A program made the position numbers and the translations under genes. The notes under the pieces are model-generated. The model was not told the DNA's origin and did not search any database. It was given only the letters and a program-made list of their open reading frames with translations. Below, one piece after another: positions 38,679 to 46,332 of a DNA stretch of 64,000 nt. This DNA comes from Phocaeicola plebeius (lineage in GTDB: Bacteria; Bacteroidota; Bacteroidia; Bacteroidales; Bacteroidaceae). The stretch covers positions 14,467 through 78,466 of the forward strand of contig NZ_QSQT01000018.1 of the NCBI RefSeq assembly GCF_003437535.1, in the 5' to 3' direction. Every line of letters begins with the position of its first letter. Position 1 is the stretch's first letter.

Positions 38679-38764
38679 GTACAAGCAAAAGAAAAGCCCA
38701 CAGCGACCACAATGTCATAAATGACACTGCCATCGCCGTGGGCACTTCTTTTATATGCTTGTAC
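38679..38764. repeat. Large imperfect hairpin
   Basis: Nested arms pair: GTACAAGCA (38679-38687) with TGCTTGTAC (38756-38764), AAAAGAA with TTCTTTT, GCCCAC (38696-38701) with GTGGGC (38738-38743), GCGA with TCGC, and at the tip TGTCAT (38713) with ATGACA (38721). Such a long, multi-segment stem suggests an RNA structure or a recombinase site rather than a simple terminator. Confidence 0.75.
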
Positions 38765-38811
38765 TAAAACGGTAAAACCGTTCTTATAGTCATTATTTCA
38801 TCCATATACAA

Positions 38812-38880
38812 GTAGCCGAAAATGCCACTTCTACAGGACACGCCAAGCGTGGATCTGTTCTTGTGACCATTTTCGGCTAC
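38812..38880. repeat. 13-bp perfect inverted repeat
   Basis: GTAGCCGAAAATG (38812-38824) pairs with CATTTTCGGCTAC (38868-38880). The 43-base interior has a second small stem CACGC/GCGTG. It adjoins the large hairpin at 38679-38764. Confidence 0.8.
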
Positions 38881-39198
38881 AAAGTCCCGTGTCGTAAAAC
38901 CAGTTTGCCTTCCATTGCAGACAAAGCAACGGCAGACAATCCCGTTTTACTACAATGTACCACCGGAGGAACACCAGTAACCGCAAGCCATGCACGCATG
39001 ACAATGACGGTTACAGGACTTCCACACGGCGGTCGGAAAGCCAACTTTACCCTTATTTGTAGCACCGCCCTTAATCCATCCACATGGCGCTGCACGCCAA
39101 TACATCTGTCCCTTTTCCTTTCCGCCTCTCTATGCGTATGCCTCTGTTTCCATACCGCCATCCAGGACGGCATCAGGTGTCATTTTCGTTGCTTGGGG

Positions 39199-39228
39199 CA
39201 AAGGTAAAGACGGGATTAGGAACTCAAA
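39199..39228 (-). promoter_or_regulatory. Leftward promoter-like pair (-7 TACCTTTG, -33 TTTG)
   Basis: CAAAGGTA (39199-39206) is TACCTTTG on the minus strand, and CAAA at 39225-39228 gives TTTG 18 bases upstream, one shorter than usual. A transcript from near 39192 would run leftward through the hairpins to about 38.68 kb. Confidence 0.45.
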
Positions 39229-39448
39229 TTTTTTGTCGAAAAATCTCCACGCCCTTTCAGGGGTAGTATTTTGTCTAAAAAATTTGCTAATCCTACTCCC
39301 TAACCTTTGAGAAGCCCCCGAAACGAAAACGACCAATGCGGTCGGAAGACGTCACAAGAAAACATCGGACATACAGAGAGGCGAAAAGAAAAAGAAACCG
39401 CCCACTCCAAATCCGAACAAGGTAATCAACAATCTAAAATCGGAAAAT

Positions 39449-39667
39449 ATGAGAATGATATTGAGTGACATCGGAAAGGTATTGTGGAAAGCATTATCCG
39501 CAGTAGTAACGGCAACATCAAACATAGCCTTTTGTGCTGGCAGTTTGGTAGTAGGTATCATAGGAGAAATCCTATTCGGCATGTTGAGCATCATGTTCGG
39601 CATCCTAATCTCCCTATTCTCAGTAATGACGGCAATCGGCTTTTTCATTTGGTTATTAACTATTTAA
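39449..39667 (+). CDS. Small membrane protein of the conjugative element
   Basis: The 72-residue protein is almost wholly hydrophobic, with two or three helices and Gly-rich turns (GSLVVGIIGEILFG). It is the first gene of a nine- to ten-gene rightward cluster that accompanies CTnDOT-like transfer regions. No function is known. A spaced AATCGGAAAAT leader precedes the ATG. The next gene begins 11 bases downstream. Confidence 0.65.
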   Translation: MRMILSDIGKVLWKALSAVVTATSNIAFCAGSLVVGIIGEILFGMLSIMFGILISLFSVMTAIGFFIWLLTI

Positions 39668-39678
39668 CAAATAAGGAT

Positions 39679-39900
39679 ATGGCAAGACGATACAGCAGGA
39701 CAGCAGCGCAGCAATGCAGATTTTACGAGGTGGACAACATCTTTGAGTATATGGTGGAAACCTACATCAACGGCAACCATTCAACCCTAAGAAGGCTATA
39801 CCACGAACTCAACAAGGAAGCGAGAAAGGACTTTATCGGTTTTCTTTTGGTGGAATGTCCTCCACAATACCACACGGAGATTTTACAAGAGATTGTCTGA
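39679..39900 (+). CDS. Small hypothetical protein of the conjugative element
   Basis: The 73-residue basic protein starts MARRYSRTAA and is mostly helical (VDNIFEYMVETYINGN, LYHELNKEARKDFIGFLL). The ATG at 39679 has AAGGAT directly upstream; the frame is open to 39484 but that overlaps the previous gene. It is followed 18 bases later by the next small gene. Function is unknown. Confidence 0.7.
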   Translation: MARRYSRTAAQQCRFYEVDNIFEYMVETYINGNHSTLRRLYHELNKEARKDFIGFLLVECPPQYHTEILQEIV

Positions 39901-39918
39901 CCACATAAAGGAACGGAT

Positions 39919-40176
39919 ATGAACAGGACAACGGAAAAGATACCCACATGGAGTTTAGCCTACATCATCAATGGTGATGCAACCGCACTCACAGACGATG
40001 AAGTTCAGACAATAGACAGATGGATGAAGCAATGGCAAGTACAAGATGTTTCACCCCTCACAGATGAAGAAGGGAACGCACAGCCTTATTTCACCCATTA
40101 CCCCCTTTTCGGACTTCCCACAGAAGTGGAAGATTGCGAGATACTTTATTTGAACGACAACCCGACTAAAATTTGA
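39919..40176 (+). CDS. Small hypothetical protein (DUF6926-like)
   Basis: The 85-residue protein contains IPTWSLAYIINGDATALTDDEVQTIDRW, the pattern of a small family found in Bacteroides mobile elements, followed by a short beta-rich tail. It lies between two other small element genes with 18- and 4-base gaps. Its job is unknown; the family assignment is by eye. Confidence 0.72.
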   Translation: MNRTTEKIPTWSLAYIINGDATALTDDEVQTIDRWMKQWQVQDVSPLTDEEGNAQPYFTHYPLFGLPTEVEDCEILYLNDNPTKI

Positions 40177-40180
40177 GATT

Positions 40181-40594
40181 ATGATGAAAGGAACAGACCA
40201 TTTCAAACGAACCATACAGATGTTTTTGGAGCAGAGAGCAGCGGAAGATGAACTATTCGCCAAAAGCTACCGCAACCCAGCCAAGAACATAGACGATTGT
40301 GTCACATACATTCTGAACTATGTGCAGAAAAGCGGTTGCAACGGCTTTTCAGACGGAGAGATTTACGGACAAGCCATTCACTATTACGATGAAAACGAGA
40401 TTGAAGTAGGCAAGCCTATACAATGTCAAGTAGTTGTAAACCATGTGGTGGAACTGACAGAAGAGGAAAAGCAGGAAGCAAGAAGAAAGGCGGTTGCCCA
40501 ATATCAGCAGATGGAACTCCAAAAGCTACAGAACCGCAACAAGCCGACAGCGAAAAAAGAAACACAAGTCCAACCCTCATTATTTGATTTTTAA
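40181..40594 (+). CDS. PcfK-like protein
   Basis: The 137-residue protein (FKRTIQMFLEQRAAEDELFAKSY, then DDCVTYILNYVQKSGCNGFSDGEIYG) matches the PcfK-like family first seen on the Enterococcus plasmid pCF10 and common on Bacteroides conjugative elements. The C-terminus ends QPSLFDF, a sliding-clamp-binding-like motif. The role is unknown but always associated with PcfJ, whose gene begins 1 base after the stop. Confidence 0.85.
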   Translation: MMKGTDHFKRTIQMFLEQRAAEDELFAKSYRNPAKNIDDCVTYILNYVQKSGCNGFSDGEIYGQAIHYYDENEIEVGKPIQCQVVVNHVVELTEEEKQEARRKAVAQYQQMELQKLQNRNKPTAKKETQVQPSLFDF

Positions 40595-40595
40595 T

Positions 40596-41876
40596 ATGAA
40601 ACCGAGAACACGTATACAGAAAGAGGTAGTCCGTTTGTCAAGCGGACTGCCCGAATTGACAGACAAGCAGAAAGCATACGCTTTTGAACATTGCTTCAAG
40701 CATCATGCCTACCGCACAAAAGGCGGAACTATCACTTGTTCGGAATGTGGACATCGTTGGAAAGGCGGACACACTCTTGCGGAAACTATATGTGGCTGTA
40801 GCTGTCCCCATTGCGGAAAGGAACTTGAAATACTTGATACCCGAAAGAGAGTTTTCAGGGACAGCGCATATTATGAAATCATTACGACCCGAAAAGGCTA
40901 TCAAGTGTTGCGCTACTTTATGGTAAGTGTAATATGCAAGGTGGGACAAAAGGCAGAGTATTCCATTCGGGAGGTGGTGCAGTGGTGGATTGCCCCAAAC
41001 GGAAAGACCGAGGTTATTGCCCGACTGAGAGCCATGCACACGATGTACTATGACCTTTGGAGTGAATGGAGCGATATGGATTTGCGCAGCAACAAGATGC
41101 TGAAAGCATACAACATAGACGCATACAAGACTTATCCGGCAATGCGCATCATTCCCGAATTAAGGCGGAACGGCTTCAAGGGAGCATTCCACGAACTGAC
41201 CCCATACGAATTTTTTACCGCCATTCTGACCGACAGCAAAAAGGAAACATTGCTTAAAGCGGGACAGACAGAAATGTTCAGATATGCCGTCATATCAAAT
41301 ATCAATTTACATGAATATTGGAACTCCATAAAAATCTGTATCCGAAACGGCTATCATATTGCAGATGCCTCCATGTGGTGTGACCTTGTAAGACTGCTCA
41401 GACATTTCGGGAAAGACACCCACTGCCCAAAATATGTTTGTCCGACAGACTTAAAAAAGGAACATGACCGACTTGTCAGAAAACGCAAAGAACAGATTGA
41501 AAGGGAAAGAGCAGAGCAACGCAGGGAGCAGTTGGTCAAGGACGAAAAGAATTATCTGAAGTCCAAAGGTAAGTTCTTCGGACTTGTGTTTACCGACAAC
41601 CTTATTCTTGTAAAGGTCATTGAGAGTGTGGCGGAAATGCAACTTGAAGGTAAACTGATGCACCATTGTGTGGGAAGCTATCACAAGAGGACAGACTCTC
41701 TTATACTATCCGCAACCATTGACGGCAAACGCATTGAAACGGTAGAGGTTTCACTGACAACATTCAAGGTGGTGCAGAGCAGAGGTGTATGCAATTCCAA
41801 TACCGAATACCACGACCGCATCATCAGCCTTGTAGAGAGCAATGCCGAACTTATCCGCAAGCGGATAAGTGCTTGA
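40596..41876 (+). CDS. PcfJ-like protein
   Basis: The 426-residue protein starts at ATG 40596, right after pcfK. N-terminal cysteine pairs form zinc-ribbon-like motifs (TCSECGHRW, CGCSCPHCGKEL at about 48-75). The C-terminal PcfJ core has KLMHHCVGSYHKRTDSL and ETVEVSLTTFKVVQSRGVCN. PcfJ is found with conjugative plasmids and elements; its biochemical role is unknown, with nucleic-acid binding suggested by the zinc motifs. Confidence 0.88.
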   Translation: MKPRTRIQKEVVRLSSGLPELTDKQKAYAFEHCFKHHAYRTKGGTITCSECGHRWKGGHTLAETICGCSCPHCGKELEILDTRKRVFRDSAYYEIITTRKGYQVLRYFMVSVICKVGQKAEYSIREVVQWWIAPNGKTEVIARLRAMHTMYYDLWSEWSDMDLRSNKMLKAYNIDAYKTYPAMRIIPELRRNGFKGAFHELTPYEFFTAILTDSKKETLLKAGQTEMFRYAVISNINLHEYWNSIKICIRNGYHIADASMWCDLVRLLRHFGKDTHCPKYVCPTDLKKEHDRLVRKRKEQIERERAEQRREQLVKDEKNYLKSKGKFFGLVFTDNLILVKVIESVAEMQLEGKLMHHCVGSYHKRTDSLILSATIDGKRIETVEVSLTTFKVVQSRGVCNSNTEYHDRIISLVESNAELIRKRISA

Positions 41877-41902
41877 TTTATAGACTTCAAAATATACATG
41901 AT

Positions 41903-42160
41903 ATGGAAATAAAGATAGAAAACATACTGATATTATGGGACGAGAAAGTTACCGACATCTTTGTCAGTCTGATAAACACCTTGTCCTTGAGTTTCAGTGA
42001 AAAGGAAATCCGCAATTCAATGGCGAAACTTTCAGAAAACGAGAACTTCGGAAGGCTGTTCGCCTACGGCTTCGGAGCGCATCACCTTTGGGTAGCCCAA
42101 AGGATGATAACCGACCCCGAAAAGGTAATGGAGAACCGACTGCTGATTGTTGAATTTTAA
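41903..42160 (+). CDS. Small hypothetical protein of the conjugative element
   Basis: The 85-residue acidic helical protein starts MEIKIENILILWDEK. The frame is open to 41789, but that overlaps pcfJ, and ATG 41903 is 26 bases after its stop. I do not recognise the family. It is 3 bases ahead of the DUF3873 gene, so it shares the transcript. Confidence 0.65.
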   Translation: MEIKIENILILWDEKVTDIFVSLINTLSLSFSEKEIRNSMAKLSENENFGRLFAYGFGAHHLWVAQRMITDPEKVMENRLLIVEF

Positions 42161-42163
42161 TAA

Positions 42164-42394
42164 ATGACTACCATGACAACAAGAATGACCATCAACGGAG
42201 TGAGTACCTGCCAGACGGCAGGTACTGAGAAGTACGAAAAGTACCAAACGACTATCAGACGGAAAAGAACAACCCTTTTCCAGTATGACTACCGACACAC
42301 GGACGGAGAACTTTTCTCTTGCGTGAGACCGACATTGGAGGAGTGCAGACACCTGCGTGATGAATGGATAAAAGGAAAGGAGGACAGATTATGA
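42164..42394 (+). CDS. DUF3873-family protein
   Basis: The 76-residue protein has the DUF3873 pattern: MTINGVSTCQTAGTEKYEKY, then FQYDYRHTDGELFSCVRPTLEECRHLRDEW. This family is a marker of CTnDOT-like elements in Bacteroidetes; function is unknown. ATG at 42164 or 42173 may be used. Its stop overlaps the next start in ATGA. Confidence 0.85.
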   Translation: MTTMTTRMTINGVSTCQTAGTEKYEKYQTTIRRKRTTLFQYDYRHTDGELFSCVRPTLEECRHLRDEWIKGKEDRL

Positions 42395-42630
42395 CAGCAT
42401 ACTATGATACTTTGATTGTGACATTCAGCGACCCTATCAGAATTTTGGATATGATGTGTACCGATACTTGTGATGTAGCAACACTAAAGGAATGGATAGA
42501 AAGCTACGAAAGTACAAGAATGACCCCGATAAACGAACATACGGCAGTCATTACTTCCGAATACAACATGGTGCATGTGGTGGAATGGCTCAGAAAATAT
42601 ACCCCCATTGCCGAAATGAAAGAATACTAA
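42391..42630 (+). CDS. Small hypothetical protein of the conjugative element
   Basis: The 79-residue protein starts MTAYYDTLIVTFSDP, overlapping the DUF3873 stop by 4 bases and so translationally coupled. It has an alternating beta-alpha-beta pattern with no motif I recognise. The frame extends upstream to 42364, which is less likely. Confidence 0.65.
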   Translation: MTAYYDTLIVTFSDPIRILDMMCTDTCDVATLKEWIESYESTRMTPINEHTAVITSEYNMVHVVEWLRKYTPIAEMKEY

Positions 42631-42692
42631 AGGTGTGGCGGTACACAATACCGCCCACACCCGAAACAGATAACCCATAAAAAAGAAAGAAC

Positions 42693-42896
42693 ATGAAATA
42701 CTATTTTATATTGACAGACAGCAGGGACGCATGGATGCAGTTCGTTTACCTCCCTACAGGAGATTATGTGTCCGGCTATATCCGTGACTTGCAGAGTGTG
42801 GAAATATCCGTACATGACTATGACCTTTGGACGGAGGAAACACGCCCCATTGCCGAGCGCACATTGGAGCATATAAGGCAGAGCATGAACGTATAA
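42693..42896 (+). CDS. Small hypothetical protein of the conjugative element
   Basis: The 67-residue protein starts MKYYFILTDSRDAW. It has a beta-rich first half and a C-terminal helix (PIAERTLEHIRQSM). A purine-rich AAAAAGAAAGAAC leader precedes the ATG. No family is recognised. Confidence 0.62.
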   Translation: MKYYFILTDSRDAWMQFVYLPTGDYVSGYIRDLQSVEISVHDYDLWTEETRPIAERTLEHIRQSMNV

Positions 42897-42949
42897 AAAA
42901 ATTGGGTGGCAAAAGCCACCCATTGACAATAACTTAAATTCATATACAG

Positions 42950-43255
42950 ATGATAGCGAATACAATCTTACAGCAGTTGGGCGGTCATGGATTTACCGTC
43001 ATGACAGGAAGCCGTAACTATATCAATTTGGGCAACGGACTTCAAATGAGCCTTGCAAGGAACAAGACGTCAGCCAACAGACTGAAAATCATATTGGATG
43101 AGGACACGGATACATACACCATGTATTTCTATCGTCAGACACTGACGAAGTATGCGGACATCAAGGTCAAGGAGATAGCCAAATACGAGGGAGTGTACTT
43201 TGATATGCTCCAGCAGATTTTCACGGATGTAACGGGACTTTACACCCGACTTTAG
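42950..43255 (+). CDS. Small hypothetical protein of the conjugative element
   Basis: The 101-residue protein has a strand-rich centre (SANRLKIILDEDTDTYTMYFYRQ) flanked by helices and ends DVTGLYTRL. The type is frequent near PcfJ in Bacteroides mobile elements, but I know no function. It is the last gene of the rightward cluster and is followed 5 bases later by a terminator hairpin. Confidence 0.65.
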   Translation: MIANTILQQLGGHGFTVMTGSRNYINLGNGLQMSLARNKTSANRLKIILDEDTDTYTMYFYRQTLTKYADIKVKEIAKYEGVYFDMLQQIFTDVTGLYTRL

Positions 43256-43260
43256 TCAGA

Positions 43261-43327
43261 GGCGGCGAAAGCCGCCCTACTTTCTTTCGGTGAGCAGAAG
43301 GCGGACAAAGAAAGTAGCAAAGAAACC
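43261..43327 (+). terminator. Terminator-like double inverted repeat closing the PcfJ cluster
   Basis: GGCGGC/GCCGCC (43261-43276, GAAA loop) is followed by CTACTTTCTTT (43277-43287), which pairs with AAAGAAAGTAG (43317-43327). This closes the cluster just before the AT-rich cargo module. Confidence 0.65.
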
Positions 43328-43354
43328 GCTGTTCCAATCTATGATTAGGATTAA

Positions 43355-43377
43355 TATAGATACGAAACATATCTATA
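43355..43377. promoter_or_regulatory. Candidate operator of the DUF262-HEPN operon
   Basis: TATAGATA (43355-43362) and TATCTATA (43370-43377) form a perfect 8-bp inverted repeat with a 7-base spacer. It ends 16 bases before the -7 box, covering the -33 region, so a bound protein would compete with RNA polymerase. Confidence 0.6.
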
Positions 43378-43393
43378 AGTAACTAGATTTTTG

Positions 43394-43401
43394 TACATTT
43401 G
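43394..43401 (+). promoter_or_regulatory. -7 box TACATTTG of the DUF262-HEPN operon
   Basis: It matches TAnnTTTG. The expected start near 43408 gives a leader of about 27 bases before ATG 43435. No good TTTG at -33; the inverted repeat is there instead. Confidence 0.65.
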
Positions 43402-43434
43402 CAACATCATTTCATACATAATAAAGCATTGCTT

Positions 43435-44535
43435 ATGAATACACTAAGTACAGAAAAACAAAGAACAATTCAAGAACAATTATCCAATGAACAAAAATTG
43501 GTTTCTTTTGATATGCGAGAACTCACAATAGAATTCTATGTCATGAAGTATCTTACAAATATAGATAAAGATGATAATGAATTATATGTACCTGATTATC
43601 AACGAGAATTTGTTTGGGATGTCACTAGACAATCTCGATTTATAGAATCATTGTTATTGGGATTACCTGTACCTTTTATATTTACGGCAGAAATTCCAGA
43701 AACAGGACGTCTTGAAATCGTTGATGGCTCTCAACGTATTCGTACAATGGCAGCATTTTTATCAAATGATCTTCAATTAAAAGGACTTGAAAAATTGACG
43801 GAATTCAATAACATCCGATTTGAGCAACTACCTTCAGCGACTCAACGAATGTTTAGAAATATTGCTATTCGTATGATAGTTCTATCTTCTCGTGCTACAG
43901 AAGAAGTACGAAAAGAAATGTTTGACCGTATCAATACTAGTAGTGTTCCTTTGGTTCCAATGGAAACACGTCGTGGTGTTTATAGAGGTGAATTTATGAC
44001 TTTTATAACAGAACTTGCAAAAAATGAAAAGTTCAAACAGTTGTGTCCTTTTGCCAAATTTTCAGAAAAGCGACATGAAGAAGAAGAACTAATCTTACGC
44101 TTCTTTGCCTTTATTGATGCATATCCGGATTATCGCCAGGTTGAATATAAAGGAGTTGCAAAATACCTTGATGAATATCTTGATAACGGAAATAAAAATT
44201 TCACAAAAGACGAACTAAATAGTAAAAAGAATGCATTTAACCAAATGGTTGATTTTATATCAAAGACTTATGAAGGACAGGGATTTGCTAAAAAGCCCAA
44301 TGCAATAGGTGTTTCTAAACCATATTTCGAAGCAATCTCTATTGGCATATATATGGCTTTACAAGAAAATCCAAACATTCATCCTCATAAATTGGACTGC
44401 CTTATTGTTGATAAACATAATAGGAATGATTTCTTTGAAACCATAGAAGGACGTTATAGTACTCATACAGCAAAAAAAATATTAACTAGAATAAATTATG
44501 TAAAAAATTCATACTTAGCAGATGCAAAAAAATAA
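43435..44535 (+). CDS. DUF262-domain protein
   Basis: The 366-residue protein has the DUF262 (ParB/sulfiredoxin-like) motifs: PDYQREFVWD (53-62), DGSQR (97-101) and the later MFDRINTSSVPLVPMETRRG. It lacks the C-terminal DUF1524 His-Asn-His nuclease found in GmrSD and SspE; instead there is an all-helical tail (230-366). ATG 43435 is preferred over the frame start at 43399, which would overlap the -7 box. Its 3' end overlaps the HEPN gene by 14 bases. GC is far below that of the surrounding element. A defence or toxin-antitoxin role is inferred from the pair. Confidence 0.85.
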   Translation: MNTLSTEKQRTIQEQLSNEQKLVSFDMRELTIEFYVMKYLTNIDKDDNELYVPDYQREFVWDVTRQSRFIESLLLGLPVPFIFTAEIPETGRLEIVDGSQRIRTMAAFLSNDLQLKGLEKLTEFNNIRFEQLPSATQRMFRNIAIRMIVLSSRATEEVRKEMFDRINTSSVPLVPMETRRGVYRGEFMTFITELAKNEKFKQLCPFAKFSEKRHEEEELILRFFAFIDAYPDYRQVEYKGVAKYLDEYLDNGNKNFTKDELNSKKNAFNQMVDFISKTYEGQGFAKKPNAIGVSKPYFEAISIGIYMALQENPNIHPHKLDCLIVDKHNRNDFFETIEGRYSTHTAKKILTRINYVKNSYLADAKK

Positions 44536-45205
44536 ATTCAATCAAAGTATTGAGGATATCAATGATTTTTTTTCACTATTAGAATTTATAGATTCTATTG
44601 AAACATATAAAAATACCAAATTGAAAAATCCAACAATACCATCCTCATTATTAGTTACCTCAACTCATCAAAAATGTATGAGAAGTCATGCGGTTTTGAT
44701 GTTATACAATATCGTTGAGGCAACTGTTGTAGAATGTATTTTGGCTATATTTGATTCTATAAAAGACGATCATCTAAAATATCATGAACTAGAAGATTCT
44801 TTGCGTGACCAATGGTTACGATCTATGATGACAACAAGCGATACAATTAAAACTCGTATTGCACGAACTAAAGAAATAATAGGCAACATCAACTCTGATA
44901 TATTTTTTAATAATGCAATAGGACGTTTTAATGGAAATGTTGACCTTAGAACAATCCTTAACGTATGTAAAGATTTCAAATTACAATTGAGATCTATACC
45001 AAATAAAGATGAAGTTGCAACTACATTAAAAGCCATTAAGGATGCACGAAATCATCTTGCTCATGGAGATGTAAGTTATTCCAATTTTGGATCGAATATA
45101 TTGCTATCTGATATAGTCAAATATAAAACACACACATTAAATTTTCTTTCATTTTTTATAAATCGAGTTGAAGAATATATTTCAAATAAAGAGTACAAAA
45201 AATGA
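44522..45205 (+). CDS. HEPN-domain nuclease (MAE_28990/MAE_18760-like)
   Basis: The 227-residue helical protein has the HEPN catalytic motif R-x4-H in DARNHLAHGD (Arg176, His181), preceded by a conserved helix with THQKCMRSHAVLMLYNIVEATV. HEPN proteins of this type are metal-independent RNases, often toxins or abortive-infection effectors. Overlap with DUF262 means coupled translation and a fixed ratio. Neither gene is part of the conjugation machinery, so the pair is best read as a cargo defence or addiction module. Confidence 0.8.
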   Translation: MQKNKFNQSIEDINDFFSLLEFIDSIETYKNTKLKNPTIPSSLLVTSTHQKCMRSHAVLMLYNIVEATVVECILAIFDSIKDDHLKYHELEDSLRDQWLRSMMTTSDTIKTRIARTKEIIGNINSDIFFNNAIGRFNGNVDLRTILNVCKDFKLQLRSIPNKDEVATTLKAIKDARNHLAHGDVSYSNFGSNILLSDIVKYKTHTLNFLSFFINRVEEYISNKEYKK

Positions 45206-45227
45206 CATTGGATTCATAAATAAATTT

Positions 45228-45288
45228 ATGACTATGAACTTAAATCCGATGAAGTTAACAGCCTCATCGGATTTAAGTTCATAGTCAT
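45228..45288. terminator. 25-bp perfect inverted repeat between HEPN and lysozyme genes
   Basis: Arms 45228-45252 and 45264-45288 are fully complementary with an 11-base loop. The right arm includes the lysozyme stop codon. It lies between convergent genes and could stop both transcripts, although no T-run follows. It is unusually long for a terminator. Confidence 0.7.
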
Positions 45289-45809
45289 GGAATATACAGT
45301 AACGTAAATTCTATTTTTCTCCGTTTAAGTAACATAGCGTGATATTTCCCCTTGTAGTGGCAGTAGGATATATACTCCTTATAGATGTCCCTGTCACCGG
45401 CTTCCAGCTTTCGGATCAGCTTGCTTTTGGGTATCTTTCCGCTGCCCAAGAGCCGGAACGGTCCCACATTATAAGCTAATGTACCCAGGAGCAGTGAATC
45501 CTTTCCCAGATGCCGGAACATGGCGCAGAACTTCCGAAGGTCTTTCCGCAGCAGCTCGTCAGCCTGCTGTCTTGTCATGGTGCGTGCCGAGTATTTCTCG
45601 CCCGGCTGGAGGCAATGCCCCCAGCCGACATAAGGATGGTTCTTTTCCGAGTGCCAACCCTCAAAATAGCGCACACAAAAAAATGCCCTCTCAAATTCCG
45701 GCAATCTGAAAATCCTTGCTTCCTTGGCTGTTTCCCTTTCAGATTCCTGTGCCGACAAAATGCAGCCCAACGAAAGGAAACAGAGCAGTAACAACATCCT
45801 GTACCTCAT
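45285..45809 (-). CDS. Conjugation lysozyme-like glycosidase
   Basis: The 174-residue secreted protein has a signal peptide (after ILSAQ) and a T4-lysozyme/GH24-like domain: the catalytic Glu in YFEGWHSEKN, then PYVGWGHCLQPGE and LGTLAYNVGPFRLLGSG. It would open peptidoglycan locally so the transfer channel can cross the wall. It is the last gene of the tra operon, overlapping traQ by 4 bases, the usual position in CTnDOT-like elements. Confidence 0.85.
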   Translation of the reverse strand: MRYRMLLLLCFLSLGCILSAQESERETAKEARIFRLPEFERAFFCVRYFEGWHSEKNHPYVGWGHCLQPGEKYSARTMTRQQADELLRKDLRKFCAMFRHLGKDSLLLGTLAYNVGPFRLLGSGKIPKSKLIRKLEAGDRDIYKEYISYCHYKGKYHAMLLKRRKIEFTLLYIP

Positions 45810-46327
45810 TCACGGATTTGTTTGGAAGTGGGCGGAGTGACGGCTAGCACACTGTCGCTTTCCGTTTCTGAAGTGTTGGAGTTGTTGAAGTCCGTTTCCC
45901 ATTCAAAAGAGTTCCCGAAATTATCTTCCACCGTAATGGTCAGGCTCTGTGACTCGTCACACTCCGATGTGTAGTACAGGCGGAACTTCTCGTTCTCCAG
46001 CAGGTAACGGTCGTTAGGCTGGAACACCAGCCCGTTATCGAGCTTCAGCGTACCTTCGCCGTCAAACTGAAAATATCGGATGGTATAGACCGCCCCGTCA
46101 AACTCGCCCTCACGCACCAGCTCGCAGCGGATTTCCGCCGTTTCACCCTTTGCCAGCTCCTTCGGTATGGGCATCGTTTCCACCGTAAACGGATAAGCCT
46201 GCGTCACGTCCAGCCCATCATCACAGGCCGTCATGCCGATAAAAAGCAGTCCGGCGCAGAAGACTGCCAGCATTTTTACTGTATTTACCTTTTCTCTTAT
46301 TCCATCTTTAAGTCTGTTCATGTCCAT
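45806..46327 (-). CDS. traQ: Conjugative transfer protein TraQ (DUF3872)
   Basis: The 173-residue lipoprotein has an N-terminal signal with a lipobox-like MTAC after a hydrophobic helix (MLAVFCAGLLFIGMTAC). The beta-rich DUF3872 domain follows (PFTVETMPIPKELAKGETAEI, VYTIRYFQFDGEGTL). ATG at 46327 is chosen because the longer frame to 46453 would run into traP. Its function in the transfer channel is unknown. Confidence 0.82.
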   Translation of the reverse strand: MDMNRLKDGIREKVNTVKMLAVFCAGLLFIGMTACDDGLDVTQAYPFTVETMPIPKELAKGETAEIRCELVREGEFDGAVYTIRYFQFDGEGTLKLDNGLVFQPNDRYLLENEKFRLYYTSECDESQSLTITVEDNFGNSFEWETDFNNSNTSETESDSVLAVTPPTSKQIRE

Positions 46328-46332
46328 AATCA

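Larger units (their letters stand above)
38499..39448. other. Structured non-coding region at the probable end of the conjugative element
   Basis: About 950 bases without a convincing gene. It holds an imperfect 86-base hairpin (38679-38764), a small hairpin AACGGT/ACCGTT (38768-38782), a 13-bp inverted repeat (38812-38880), a leftward promoter-like pair (39199-39228) and a further inverted repeat (39213-39293). Open frames here on both strands overlap one another and have unlikely compositions. The left 140 bases are AT-rich like the phosphatase gene; the rest resembles the element. Confidence 0.6.

Noticed and set aside
38863..39207. A 114-codon plus frame and an overlapping 98-codon minus frame
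   Set aside because: They overlap each other and the hairpin arms, lack domains, and have unusual composition. The region is better read as non-coding structure.
43435..44535. GmrSD or SspE type IV restriction enzyme
   Set aside because: The DUF262 motifs are present but the C-terminal half shows no His-Asn-His DUF1524 motif, so it is not called a complete enzyme of either type.
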